In this document: positions 24,356 to 33,075 of the stretch, piece after piece
Position numbering within the stretch: the stretch's first letter is position 1
Layout of the letters: every line of letters begins with the position of its first letter
DNA from: a bacterium
Lineage (GTDB): Bacteria; Arandabacterota; Arandabacteria; Arandabacterales; Arandabacteraceae
Direction of reading: 5' to 3'
DNA length: 64,000 bases
Assembly (NCBI GenBank): GCA_029933125.1
Contig: JAOZOU010000010.1
Location: 1-64,000, forward strand
Made by a program: the position numbers and the translations under genes
The notes under the pieces: generated by a model
Databases searched by the model: none
Told to the model about the DNA's origin: nothing
What the model saw: only the letters and a program-made list of their open reading frames with translations

Positions 24356-25153
24356 TTAAACACTGACTTCGAGAACACCAGCTTGAGGGCAGTGACTTAC
24401 GCATTCAAAGCAATTTGTACAGTCAATCCTCGTTATCTTGTGAGCCTCGGATACTCGAATCCTTTGAGGACACACTGCATCGCATGTGCCACAGGCGTCA
24501 CAACGGGCTCGATCACGCCTGAGTTTGAGTAGCCCGAGGCGCGAGAGTGGATTCATCGCAGCTGCAAGCGGACAAAGATAGCGACACCAGGCAAACTCAA
24601 AAATGAAGCTCACAAACAAGATCACACTAGCCACAGCAAGGCTCAAACCGGGAATCAAGTCATGACCCTTACCACCTGTAAAAAGCACATAGAATGGATC
24701 GTAACCACGGAAGACAAGTTCCCCGGCTCTGTAAGTGAAGATAAGGATGGTGGCAAGCGCGACGTATTTGAGTTTTGATAGCAAGGCGTCGGTCCGGTCG
24801 CTGAGACGCAAACGCCTGCCTGGGATAATCTTCGATCGCAGAGCAGAAAGCCCTTCGAAGATTGTACCCAGTGGACAGACCCAGCTACAGAAGCTTCGCT
24901 TGGTGAAAAGTACTGTGGCAAGGAGGGCAAGAGCCAAACTGAGATTCATCTCGCCCAGGGCACAGATAAACTGCTGCTTCTTAAGAAGCCCGTAGAAAGA
25001 AACAATTCCGCCCATGGGGCAATAGTATTCAACCGTGCGAGTCGCTACACCTAGCAAAAGTTTTATCATGAGAATAACGGCTGCCCCGAGAAAGAACACC
25101 TGGAAAACCCTTCGGACAATTCTTATTGTCTTTGTTGTTGCTAGGGGTTGCAT
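24356..25153 (-). CDS. NapH/MauN-type membrane polyferredoxin
   Basis: 265 residues with about five membrane helices. Two membrane-loop motifs of the NapH type, CSWVCPLG and CRYLCPLA, lie about 90 residues apart. A C-terminal cytoplasmic double 4Fe-4S ferredoxin has CDACGTCDAVCP and CTNCFECVSHCP. Such proteins pass electrons across the membrane to periplasmic or maturation partners. The AAGG site before ATG 25153 is modest. It follows trpB2 by ~100 bp and may be read from the trpB2 promoter. The substrate pathway is not determined. Confidence 0.85.
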   Translation of the reverse strand: MQPLATTKTIRIVRRVFQVFFLGAAVILMIKLLLGVATRTVEYYCPMGGIVSFYGLLKKQQFICALGEMNLSLALALLATVLFTKRSFCSWVCPLGTIFEGLSALRSKIIPGRRLRLSDRTDALLSKLKYVALATILIFTYRAGELVFRGYDPFYVLFTGGKGHDLIPGLSLAVASVILFVSFIFEFAWCRYLCPLAAAMNPLSRLGLLKLRRDRARCDACGTCDAVCPQRIRVSEAHKITRIDCTNCFECVSHCPQAGVLEVSV

Positions 25154-25250
25154 TAGATACCTTGCTCGAGTCGAGCCGCTAGGGACTTGTGCTGCTTAAA
25201 CACATCGGCCGGAGCCGATTGCCATTCAGCTCCGACCTCCCTAATCCAGG

Positions 25251-26564
25251 TTACTTTGCCATTTCTCTAAGTGGGCTACGATCGGAGAGTCCGAGGACTT
25301 CGTCGTAGCCGACCATGTCCATGAAGCCATGTCCACTCACATTAAAGGCGATCACTTTTGCTTCCCCAGTCTTCTTGCACCTGTGCGCCTCATCGATGGC
25401 ACACGCTATGCTGTAAGCTGACTCAGGCGCCGGCAGAAAGCCCTCGGTGCGGGTGAATAGTTCAGCCATCTCAAAGACGTACTTCTCATCCTGGGGATAA
25501 GCAATCGTATCGATGTAACCATGTTTTCTGAGCAGACTTATTATGGGTGAGCAGCCATGGTAGCGGAGTCCGTCTCCTCTTATCGGTGGAAACTCGGTTT
25601 GATGTCCAAGCGTGTACATCTTAAGTTGTGGAGTGATCTCACCGTGATCAGCATAATCGTACTTGTACTCGCCCTGGAGATTGGGTGCCGCTTTGCTCTG
25701 GGCAGCAATGAACTTTATCTTCTTGCCTTTCTTGAGGACCTCACCAACGAAAGGCAGAACAAAACCGCCAAAGTTGCTTCCCCCGCCGAGGCAGGAAATC
25801 ATTATGTCAGGATAGTCGCCAGCCTTCTCAAATTGCTTTTGAGTCTCAAGTCCGATTATGGTCTGATGCATGAGAACGTGATTGAGCACAGAGCCCAACG
25901 AGTAAGCAGCTTTGGGATCCTGCGCATCCTCAAGCCCCTCAGATATGGCAATGCTGAGTGAACCAGGATGCTCAGGATTCTTATCATACAATTCCTTGCC
26001 AACCTTGGTATTTGGGCTTGGCGAGGCGAAGACCTGTGCGCCGAAAAGATTCATGAGGTTGCGGCGTGCCTTCTTCCAGCGATAGACTGCTCTTACCCAG
26101 TAGATCGTGCACTTAAGCCCAACCATTGCACAGGCGTAGGAGAGTGCTGTGCCCCACTGACCCGCTCCTGTCTCGGTCGTTAGGCGTTCTATCCCTTGCT
26201 CTTTGGCATAGTAGGCTTGAGCGAGAGCGGTGTTGACTTTGTGACTTCCCGTCGGGCTATAGAACTCACTCTTATAATACATGCGTGCAGGTGTGCCTAT
26301 TGCCCTCTCAAGAGCCCGTGCACGGAAGAGTGGCCTGGGGCGGCCGGCACGCTCATAGAGCTCAAGAACGCCATCGGGGATGTCTATCCAATTTTCCTGG
26401 GACATCTCCTGCTCGAGACACTTGCCAATCATCAATTCGGGAAGGCGCTGAAGCTGCTCATCGCCGATTGGAGGCGGCAAAGGCTCCGGTAGATCTGGAA
26501 GGATGTTATACCATTTCCTTGGCAGGTCATCAGTTGAAAGTCTTATCTGGTAACTCTCTCCCAT
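25251..26564 (-). CDS. trpB2: TrpB2-type tryptophan synthase beta chain
   Basis: 437 residues, matching the long TrpB2 subfamily rather than the ~400-residue TrpB1. It joins indole and serine using PLP. The PLP lysine is in SPTGSHKVNTA, the phosphate-binding glycines in CLGGGSNFGGF, and TETGAGQWGTAL is the conserved helix. GGAGGAG directly precedes ATG 26564. No trpA or other trp gene is near, as is common for TrpB2, which can work alone or salvage indole. It is transcribed from the promoter at 26841 through a long repeat-rich leader. Confidence 0.93.
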   Translation of the reverse strand: MGESYQIRLSTDDLPRKWYNILPDLPEPLPPPIGDEQLQRLPELMIGKCLEQEMSQENWIDIPDGVLELYERAGRPRPLFRARALERAIGTPARMYYKSEFYSPTGSHKVNTALAQAYYAKEQGIERLTTETGAGQWGTALSYACAMVGLKCTIYWVRAVYRWKKARRNLMNLFGAQVFASPSPNTKVGKELYDKNPEHPGSLSIAISEGLEDAQDPKAAYSLGSVLNHVLMHQTIIGLETQKQFEKAGDYPDIMISCLGGGSNFGGFVLPFVGEVLKKGKKIKFIAAQSKAAPNLQGEYKYDYADHGEITPQLKMYTLGHQTEFPPIRGDGLRYHGCSPIISLLRKHGYIDTIAYPQDEKYVFEMAELFTRTEGFLPAPESAYSIACAIDEAHRCKKTGEAKVIAFNVSGHGFMDMVGYDEVLGLSDRSPLREMAK

Positions 26565-26577
26565 CTTCTCCTCCTCT

Positions 26578-26823
26578 GGAAATCTTTGTTACCTTCTTGG
26601 AAATCTCAGTTTTCGGAAATCTAAGCTCACCTGGAAATTCTGGTTCCTCAGAGAATTCCGATTGCTCCCCCGAAGTCTTGCTTCCTTTCAGAAAGCCCGA
26701 TCAGAAAGCCCGATCGACAAGTGCAAAACCAGCCCGGACTGCGTGCTTCAAAGTCACTCAATTTCATCGCTCAATTTCAAAGCGATCCTGGTTCGAGGTG
26801 ATCCTAGTTCAAAGCGATCTTGG
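26578..26823 (-). repeat. Short tandem repeat families in the trpB2 leader
   Basis: Three families follow one another: GGAAATCT at 26578, 26599 and 26615 plus a variant at 26633; a 13-bp tandem pair CAGAAAGCCCGAT (26689-26701, 26702-26714); and three 16-bp units TTCAAAGCGATCCTGG-like (26776, 26792, 26808). They fill most of the ~270-nt leader. I see no T-box or tryptophan-codon run. A weak ORF with a single Trp codon is not convincing. Confidence 0.7.
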
Positions 26824-26840
26824 TCACCAACAACGCTGTG

Positions 26841-26870
26841 ATAATAGCATGCTCCAGCGAACAGTGTCAA
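26841..26870 (-). promoter_or_regulatory. Sigma-70 promoter of trpB2
   Basis: TTGACA (26865-26870), 18 nt, TATTAT (26841-26846). This is a near-consensus promoter, with transcription starting near 26834. Confidence 0.75.
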
Positions 26871-26898
26871 TATCCAGCAGTGGCGATGTCCAGCAGGT

Positions 26899-26950
26899 GG
26901 TAAGAAATCAAACGGACAGCTCCGACCTGATCTCGCAGGTTGAGCTGCCC
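26899..26950 (-). terminator. Terminator of the papain-like protease gene
   Basis: On the minus strand GGGCAGCTC-A-ACCTG, a 6-nt loop, CAGGT-CG-GAGCTGTCC (26950 down to 26914) forms a two-part stem, followed by the T-rich GTTTGATTTCTT. It begins ~50 nt after the stop codon. Confidence 0.7.
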
Positions 26951-26998
26951 GTTGCGTCTTTTTCGCCCTGACCCTCTCTCGCTACCTAATCAGGCTTC

Positions 26999-29749
26999 TT
27001 ATCGAATCAGGGTCACACGCTGTGTCAAAGTGCCCTTCGCCGTATTGAGTCGAATGAAGTAAATGCCTGGCGCAACCCTTCTGCCGGCACTATCACATCC
27101 ATTCCAAATCTCGCTGTAGCTTCCAGCCTCGCGTATCTGATCAGCCAGTGTGCGTATAGTTCTTCCCTGGACGTCATGCACTGTCAGACGAATGTAGCCA
27201 GCTGTTGGCAAAGAGTAACTCACCTTCGTCGAGTTCTTGATCGGATTTGGCTCGCAGGTAAGGCTCATGCCTTGCTTCTCAATCTTACTGAGCAGGCGAT
27301 TGACAGCTTCCTGAAGCTCAGGTGATCCACCGCTCAACTCCTCCAGCAGCTGCTTTGCACGCTCGGTAAGCTCTACACCCTCCTCGTTGGCTGCCAGCAA
27401 AGTCACATCACCGTGGTGATAGTGATCCGCGAAGGTGATGAAATCGGAGATACCAACAGTCCCATCCCATGAGAAGTCACTTCGAGAATGCGAGGTTCCG
27501 TAGTCCTGAGAGAATTGTATGAAATCAGTAAGGTCAACTGTTCCATCAATCTCGATGTCGATCGAAACGGATGGCAGCACATCGAGATCGTTGAGGGATG
27601 TTCCGGAGACATCCACTTGAATATTGATATCCCCACGGATGGAAGTATCGCCAACCAGTTCAAACCGAATCTCACCATTTGAGTTGGTTTGAGCATCTAC
27701 CGGTGTAGCTGTGCAAGAGAATGTCCCAAAGTATTCGGCTCCTGCAGCAGGTGTTACATTAACTGTGAACTGATCAGATGTGATTCCAGCAATGGGATTA
27801 CCAGATCCATCCCGAACCGTTACCTTCACGTACTGGTAGGCTGGTCCGTCACCGCTAGGGCAGGTGGTAAGTCCAGCGCCACTCTCGCCGGTGAGTGCCA
27901 CAAAGGAGGAATCAGGATCAATGGTTGTTGTGCACTCGAAGAGCGAGACATGGAAGTCATCTATGCCAGCCTCGACAACCGATCCATCACCAAGGTCAGA
28001 AGCCTCGAAGCGCACTTTGACCTGATTTGTAAGCGAGACATAGTCGCCAACCATGAAGCTATGCTCTACCCAATCGTGTGCTGGAGTTTGGGGGCCAATG
28101 GTGTCAACCGGCACCCACGTGGAGCCATTGTCATTGGAAACATAAGTGACAAAGATGTCGCTATGTGGTGCATTCCCATAATCATTGGTGTACCACAGGG
28201 CATAATCAATGCGAGCATCGGCCGCACCGCTAAGATCGAATGTAGGTGAGATAAGCCAGGTGATTCCGCCATCGATATCGGAGTCACCATCTGTGTTGCC
28301 GGTCAGATAGCATGACCCAGAGCCATCATAGTCTGTGGCAGGATCGCCACGATCGCCTCCACCGACAGGCACGCCTCTCTCCCATGCGCCAGTGGTCAGA
28401 TTGGGATCATTCTCGACACTCCAGCCAGAGTCAGTCTCAAAATCGTCATCGAAGAAGGAGGTCAGTGTTCCAACGACAACACTGTAAACGCTGGCTGGGG
28501 CATCCTCTGGATTATAGACAGTACCACTTGCTACGCCCTCGGCACTGAAATAGTATTCAGGCGTGTCATCACAGGTTGCCGGTGGCAATGTTGCCTGATA
28601 GAGATCTCCACTTACATGGACAAGCGGGGAAGTGAGATAGACACCGCCGTCGTAGCGATAGTGGAGGAGGCCACTGCCCGAGACGTAGGTATCAGATATT
28701 TCCTCAATGCGGACATCAATTGGAACCGATTGTCCTGGCGGGATTATGTCAGGCGCCCCATTGGGAAGCGTAATACGCAAGGTCGGATTTCCTGGATAGT
28801 CAACGTAGCATGCAGCATACCCGACGTCACACACGCCATATTCGATGCGCATATAGCCGTCCTCACCCCATCCCGGTCCCCAGGAGTTTCGCAGAAACCA
28901 CACACCATTAGTGCCCTGGCTGTCATCCCAGCCGACCAAGACCACTGCATGATTTATGTCTGAACAGGTTGGTCCACTGAAGACGCCGCCCGTATATGCC
29001 TGGAACTCGGAGTTTACGCATACTGCAACTGAGACCGGACCGTAATCCATTATCGCCTGTTTGATTGCATCAACTGGGGCAACACTATCCTCAGTTGCAA
29101 TGAATGCCCAGTTATCTATCCAGTAGTCGTGTGGGTAGGGGCAGTTACAAGGGGCATCGGTTGCGGTATAAGGGAAATTCGCCTCAAGGACTGCGCCGTC
29201 GTCACCGCATGGATCACCCTTCCAATGATGGTAATCATGCGCCCACCACCCACCATTGCAACCCCATCCCTCCTGGTTACAACTCACAAGCCACTGTTCG
29301 GAAAGGTCGACTTCTATTCCATCCTTTATGAGGATGTTACACTCTAGCGGGCCAACCGTACCGAAAGCCCAGCAACTTCCGCATCCATCCTGGTCCTTTA
29401 TGGAGGTACAACCTCCCTGGTCGCACCAGTTGAAATAGGAAGGGAGATTGAGCTTCGGAGTAATTTTCACGAAACGTGCGTGCTCCCGCCAATTTTCGGG
29501 AACGACAAGACCGCACAGCTGGTCAAGTGTATACTTAGTTGCCGAGTTTTCGCCAACCGTGTAATTCCAGCCGTGCTCGGCAATCTCCTGGCGCAGGGCT
29601 TGGATGTCCACTGTGCAAGGTACCTCGTGACGGTCCTCAGCTGCTGCATGCGGCTGAGAAGATGGCTGTCCTGCAAAGACCATACCGCTCAATGCGAACA
29701 GGGCGAACAGGACGGCCAAAGTAATGAATGCAGCATTTCGAAAAGACAT
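26999..29749 (-). CDS. Secreted papain-like (C1A) protease with dockerin-like and sorting domains
   Basis: 916 residues from ATG 29749 (AGGAGG 9 nt before). A longer frame to 29938 lacks a site and would bury the signal peptide SFRNAAFITLAVLFALFALS. The papain domain (~95-330) has Cys in CGSCWAFG (~125), His in INHAVVLVGWD (~265) and Asn in RNSWGPGWGEDGY (~286). A MAM/jellyroll-like region (~430-610) and an Ig-like segment follow. Next comes a pair of dockerin-like Ca-binding repeats (DGTVDLTDFIQF, DGTVGISDFITF) and a FlgD-like sorting domain (GRRVAPGIYFIRL). It is an extracellular or surface protease with its own promoter at 29944. Confidence 0.93.
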   Translation of the reverse strand: MSFRNAAFITLAVLFALFALSGMVFAGQPSSQPHAAAEDRHEVPCTVDIQALRQEIAEHGWNYTVGENSATKYTLDQLCGLVVPENWREHARFVKITPKLNLPSYFNWCDQGGCTSIKDQDGCGSCWAFGTVGPLECNILIKDGIEVDLSEQWLVSCNQEGWGCNGGWWAHDYHHWKGDPCGDDGAVLEANFPYTATDAPCNCPYPHDYWIDNWAFIATEDSVAPVDAIKQAIMDYGPVSVAVCVNSEFQAYTGGVFSGPTCSDINHAVVLVGWDDSQGTNGVWFLRNSWGPGWGEDGYMRIEYGVCDVGYAACYVDYPGNPTLRITLPNGAPDIIPPGQSVPIDVRIEEISDTYVSGSGLLHYRYDGGVYLTSPLVHVSGDLYQATLPPATCDDTPEYYFSAEGVASGTVYNPEDAPASVYSVVVGTLTSFFDDDFETDSGWSVENDPNLTTGAWERGVPVGGGDRGDPATDYDGSGSCYLTGNTDGDSDIDGGITWLISPTFDLSGAADARIDYALWYTNDYGNAPHSDIFVTYVSNDNGSTWVPVDTIGPQTPAHDWVEHSFMVGDYVSLTNQVKVRFEASDLGDGSVVEAGIDDFHVSLFECTTTIDPDSSFVALTGESGAGLTTCPSGDGPAYQYVKVTVRDGSGNPIAGITSDQFTVNVTPAAGAEYFGTFSCTATPVDAQTNSNGEIRFELVGDTSIRGDINIQVDVSGTSLNDLDVLPSVSIDIEIDGTVDLTDFIQFSQDYGTSHSRSDFSWDGTVGISDFITFADHYHHGDVTLLAANEEGVELTERAKQLLEELSGGSPELQEAVNRLLSKIEKQGMSLTCEPNPIKNSTKVSYSLPTAGYIRLTVHDVQGRTIRTLADQIREAGSYSEIWNGCDSAGRRVAPGIYFIRLNTAKGTLTQRVTLIR

Positions 29750-29943
29750 TGTTAAACCTCCTTTTGGCTTACTTTCGGGCTTCGAAGGGACTCCAATTCT
29801 TAGGTTTCTAAAGGGCTCGGAAGTTGGAAGGTTAATCGAAAATCGGGTAAGCAGATCCATGGCGAGAACTGCAAAACCCGTCTGACGGCGAGATGTCATA
29901 AAAAGCCTTTGCGTGTCTGCGCTGTTGAACAAGTTCAATTTTT
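29750..29943 (-). other. 5' leader of the papain-like protease gene
   Basis: About 190 nt between the promoter and the ATG; apart from the ribosome binding site I see no recognisable element. Confidence 0.4.
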
Positions 29944-29972
29944 AGTTTACCACAGATTATCCGCTTTTTCAA
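29944..29972 (-). promoter_or_regulatory. Sigma-70-type promoter of the papain-like protease gene
   Basis: TTGAAA (29967-29972), 17 nt, TAAACT (29944-29949) on the minus strand. Confidence 0.6.
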
Positions 29973-30257
29973 GCTACATCGCCTTGGCCGTGGGGAATGG
30001 GTTTCACAATCGCTTCCAGGCGTCCGCTAGAGGCTCCTGGAATGCGCACATCCGGGCACGGTTTTCCGGGAATTCACCCTTTGGCAAAGATAGCAGCATC
30101 CTCTCGTGACGGCCCATACATGTCGCGGATCAAATTCCATCCCCAGCATCACCCATGAATGGACCTTACCTTCCTATTCGACTGCCATCCCTGGCACTCC
30201 CAGGGGTTTTGTTATATCGGTCTGTCACCCAGGATGGTCGCAAGCCGCCATTTTGCA

Positions 30258-30357
30258 GATTTTTAGCTCCGACCCCAAAATGGCAGATTTGAAGATTTTT
30301 AGCTCCGACCCCAGAAACGGAGATTTGAAGATTTTTAGCTCCGACCCCAAAATGGGG
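30258..30357. repeat. Tandem 36-bp repeats
   Basis: Units start at 30258, 30294 and 30330 with the core GATTTTTAGCTCCGACCCC; the third unit is incomplete. A related string, TAGCCCCGACCCC followed by TTGAAGATT, occurs at ~23972-23992 at the end of the HMA-like gene. Such GACCCC-rich strings resemble REP-type elements, but no RAYT transposase is in the window. The bases between 29973 and 30257 hold no visible gene. Confidence 0.75.
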
Positions 30358-30378
30358 GGGTGGGGTTTTTTGGGGGGT
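30352..30378 (+). other. G-run with quadruplex potential
   Basis: Runs of seven, four and six G separated by short T tracts lie immediately upstream of the lipoprotein promoter. A G-quadruplex on the plus strand is possible. Confidence 0.4.
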
Positions 30379-30391
30379 GGAAAGATTTTGC

Positions 30392-30420
30392 TTGCCAATT
30401 TGGAGCGGGTAGTTTATATT
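30392..30420 (+). promoter_or_regulatory. Possible promoter of the lipoprotein gene
   Basis: TTGCCA (30392-30397), 17 nt, TATATT (30415-30420). The leader to ATG 30642 would be ~215 nt. Confidence 0.5.
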
Positions 30421-30641
30421 GAGGATGAGCGGGTCCTAAGGAGCGTGACGGGCGAGGAACTCGCAGCTCTGCTTCCACACCTTAATGCCCTACCCCTTAG
30501 CGACTCGCTCAAAAAAATTTGTCCACTCGTGTCACATTCATTTCCTGCCGAACACCATAATTCTTAAACCCTCACGTGTCGAACTAGGTGAGAGTAAGGG
30601 TTATGGTTCCGGCTCCGCCCAAAAAAGAGGAGGTGGATGGA

Positions 30642-31670
30642 ATGAAGGTGAGCCTGGCAATTGTCGCTCTCGCCGCAGTAGTCATCGCTGTCAGTGGCTG
30701 CGAGACTTTCCTCTCGAGCGGTGAGGAAAATGAACAACTCGCCACCCTCGACTACGGAGGCTACACCACCCAGAATGAGCAACCTGCTTTCGGAGATTCA
30801 GAGCTTCTGACTTCCTATTCTGATGGAGAGCCTTACGATGATGAGATGGCAGATGATCCGAGGGTCAGAAATGCTGAGCGCCACGGTGGTGCACGCCGGT
30901 ACACTTTGAGGCTTCTCTGGGGAAAGCTTGATCGTCCTGATACGACAATCGATCCCGGTGAGAACTGTCCTGTAACTGACTGGCCAGGATCAATCACTGT
31001 CACCGGAGGTATCGTAATCATAAGACGCCTCATTCGCTTCGAACCGGGTGACTATATTGTGAGACCTCGCAAAGGACCGGATTCAGTTGAATGGGTCTCG
31101 CATACCAAAGGCCACATCGATGGGATTCTCTTCAAGATAATAGACACACCTGATCCCCAGGGCATGGAAGCTTCGAACACACTCACCATTAGAACACCTC
31201 TCTATTCAGTCGAGATTGCTCTCTCAGATCTCGAGGATTATCGTGACTTCGTCGTTTTTGATGATTGCAACAAAATTTCAATTGTTGCGACCGAGACAAG
31301 TCCGCAGGTGTGTCCTAGAGGTTTCATGGAGGGTCGGTGGATACCTGAGAGCGACACCTCAGGATTCTTCAAAGGTATCTGGATAGCTGTCGATGGGGCT
31401 ATCGCTGGCTACCTCAGAGGACATTACACCATCGATGAAGGCAATCGCGTCCTTTATGGCAAGTGGATAACCCGCTCGGGTCACTTTGCTGGATTGCTCA
31501 AAGGCAAATGGGTACCTTTTGCATCTCCATCAAGTGGACCTGACGGTTACTTCGATGGTCACTGGGTTGACGAGACTTTCACAATTCGCGGCTTCTTCAA
31601 AGGTCACTACTGCATCTGTGACTCGACAGGAGGCTTCTTCCACGGTAGATGGAAAAGGGGTTGCCACTAG
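30642..31670 (+). CDS. Lipoprotein with Gly-x-Trp repeats
   Basis: 342 residues from ATG 30642 (AGGAGGTGG 6-8 nt before; the frame to 30588 is not supported). MKVSLAIVALAAVVIAVSGC has a lipobox ending in SGC, so the protein should be lipid-anchored. Residues ~100-220 are a beta-rich domain of unknown family. Residues ~232-342 are about seven repeats of ~15-20 residues (FMEGRW, FFKGIW, YLRGHY, LYGKW, LLKGKW, YFDGHW, FFKGHY, FFHGRW), suggesting a regular beta structure. Neighbours give no functional hint; a terminator follows. Confidence 0.78.
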   Translation: MKVSLAIVALAAVVIAVSGCETFLSSGEENEQLATLDYGGYTTQNEQPAFGDSELLTSYSDGEPYDDEMADDPRVRNAERHGGARRYTLRLLWGKLDRPDTTIDPGENCPVTDWPGSITVTGGIVIIRRLIRFEPGDYIVRPRKGPDSVEWVSHTKGHIDGILFKIIDTPDPQGMEASNTLTIRTPLYSVEIALSDLEDYRDFVVFDDCNKISIVATETSPQVCPRGFMEGRWIPESDTSGFFKGIWIAVDGAIAGYLRGHYTIDEGNRVLYGKWITRSGHFAGLLKGKWVPFASPSSGPDGYFDGHWVDETFTIRGFFKGHYCICDSTGGFFHGRWKRGCH

Positions 31671-31676
31671 AGCAGG

Positions 31677-31712
31677 GGGCAGCGATACTCCTTCGCTGCC
31701 CTTTCCCTTTCT
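31677..31712. terminator. Bidirectional terminator
   Basis: GGGCAGCGA-TACTCCT-TCGCTGCCC (31677-31701) is followed by TTTCCCTTTCT on the plus strand. It sits between the convergent lipoprotein and glcF-like stop codons and can serve both. Confidence 0.8.
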
Positions 31713-33075
31713 ATTTAGCAGTTTGATGGGTTTTCTCAGTGGAGGCTTCTATTGCCGAATAGCAAGGTGCAAGTACCTCAGCCACATGCATAACGCGCTG
31801 ACGCAGTCCACTCCGACGTAAGACATCTTCAAGCTGCATCATACAGCTCGGGCATGATGTAGCGACTACATCAGCCTCAGTTGCCGCGATGAAGCCTGCC
31901 TTCCTGCGCCCTATCTCCTTTGCGATCTCATAATGGGTGAAACTGAAAAGCCCCCCACCCCCACAACACCTTTCTGCTTCTTCCATCTCAATATAGGTTA
32001 CATTGGGAAGCGCTTGAAGGAGTTTACGGGGTTGTGCTGAGATACCCTGTCCTCTGTTGAGATGACAGGGATCGTGATATGTCACTTTGATAGGATTAAG
32101 CCCCTCACCTCTCAAATCAAGCTTCGCATACTTAGCCAGGAATTCATTGAGATCATATACCTTCGACCCCAGCGCATTTTTCCTGAAGCCGAGAATCTCA
32201 TGATAATCAGTCTTGAGAGCTCTTCCACATGATGCGCAGGCTGTCACAATTGCATCAAGTGCATAAGGCTCAAAAGCACGTATGTTCCTTAGAGCAAGCT
32301 CTCTCCCGGTACTCCTGTCACCTGATGTATAGACTGGCACACCGCAGCAGCCTTGTTTGTGCGGTATCACGACCTCGAAATTCTCACCAAGCAGTATTTG
32401 CATTACCGCTCTTCCAATGTTTGTGTAGATGAGATTCGTTGAGCATCCGACGAAAAATCCAACACGCATCCTTGGCTTCCCTCGGGGCTTAACGATCTCT
32501 CCAAACTCATCCATCAGTGTGCGCTCCGCAAAGATCGGCAGAATCCGCTCCCTATCAATTTTGATGACAGGGAGTAACACGCGATAGGGGCTCGATGGTG
32601 GCAGACACCGCAATATCTTACGCTCAATGAATGCAAGCACCTTGCTTATGGGTGGCAGAAGCCTGCCCCGCCTCAAGAGATGGCGGAAGATGAACTTCTT
32701 GAGGAAGGGGAACTTACCTCTTGCGAAAATCTCTGCTCTTGCAGCGAGAACTATCTCATCCACTTTTATTCCGCTTGGGCAGACCTCCATACATGACTTG
32801 CAATTGATGCACTTGGATAGCCGATCACTGAAGATCGTGCTCAGAGTGAGCTCACCATCTGCAAGGCTTTCAGCGAGGGCAATTTTGCCCCGGGCACATG
32901 CGCTTTCATCGAGAACCTCTGCAAAGACAGGACAAACCGATCTACACAGTCCACACTTAAGACATCTTTCAATCTCGGACCGCAGGGGCCCAAGCGTTCT
33001 GTAGTCAGCTTCATGGCTCTTATCAAAGAGCGCGAGCTGGCTGACACCCTGATCATGGTCTTGAGATTCAGTCAT
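31711..33075 (-). CDS. glcF: Glycolate/lactate oxidase-type iron-sulfur subunit (GlcF-like)
   Basis: 454 residues. The N-terminal part has two 4Fe-4S ferredoxin motifs (CLKCGLCRSVCP and CINCKSCMEVCP). The C-terminal half has two cysteine-rich CCG domains (GCCGVPVYTSGD with CASCG, and CCGGGGLFSF with CPSC). It carries electrons from the FAD subunit to a membrane acceptor. Its start overlaps the end of the upstream FAD subunit by 8 nt, so the two are translationally coupled. The substrate could be glycolate, D-lactate or another 2-hydroxy acid. Confidence 0.87.
   Translation of the reverse strand: MTESQDHDQGVSQLALFDKSHEADYRTLGPLRSEIERCLKCGLCRSVCPVFAEVLDESACARGKIALAESLADGELTLSTIFSDRLSKCINCKSCMEVCPSGIKVDEIVLAARAEIFARGKFPFLKKFIFRHLLRRGRLLPPISKVLAFIERKILRCLPPSSPYRVLLPVIKIDRERILPIFAERTLMDEFGEIVKPRGKPRMRVGFFVGCSTNLIYTNIGRAVMQILLGENFEVVIPHKQGCCGVPVYTSGDRSTGRELALRNIRAFEPYALDAIVTACASCGRALKTDYHEILGFRKNALGSKVYDLNEFLAKYAKLDLRGEGLNPIKVTYHDPCHLNRGQGISAQPRKLLQALPNVTYIEMEEAERCCGGGGLFSFTHYEIAKEIGRRKAGFIAATEADVVATSCPSCMMQLEDVLRRSGLRQRVMHVAEVLAPCYSAIEASTEKTHQTAK

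Noticed and set aside
26565-26840. T-box or Trp-codon attenuator before trpB2
   Set aside because: No T-box consensus, no run of Trp codons and no terminator/antiterminator pair could be recognised.
26285-26971. 228-codon plus-strand frame over the start and leader of trpB2
   Set aside because: Antisense to trpB2 and its repeat-rich leader; composition reflects the repeats.
30258-30357. CRISPR array
   Set aside because: The 36-bp units are directly adjacent with no variable spacers, and no cas genes are nearby.
30106-30567. 153-codon plus-strand frame before the lipoprotein gene
   Set aside because: It runs through the 36-bp repeats and the G-run; the last ~60 codons look more protein-like but lack a start site, so I do not call a gene.
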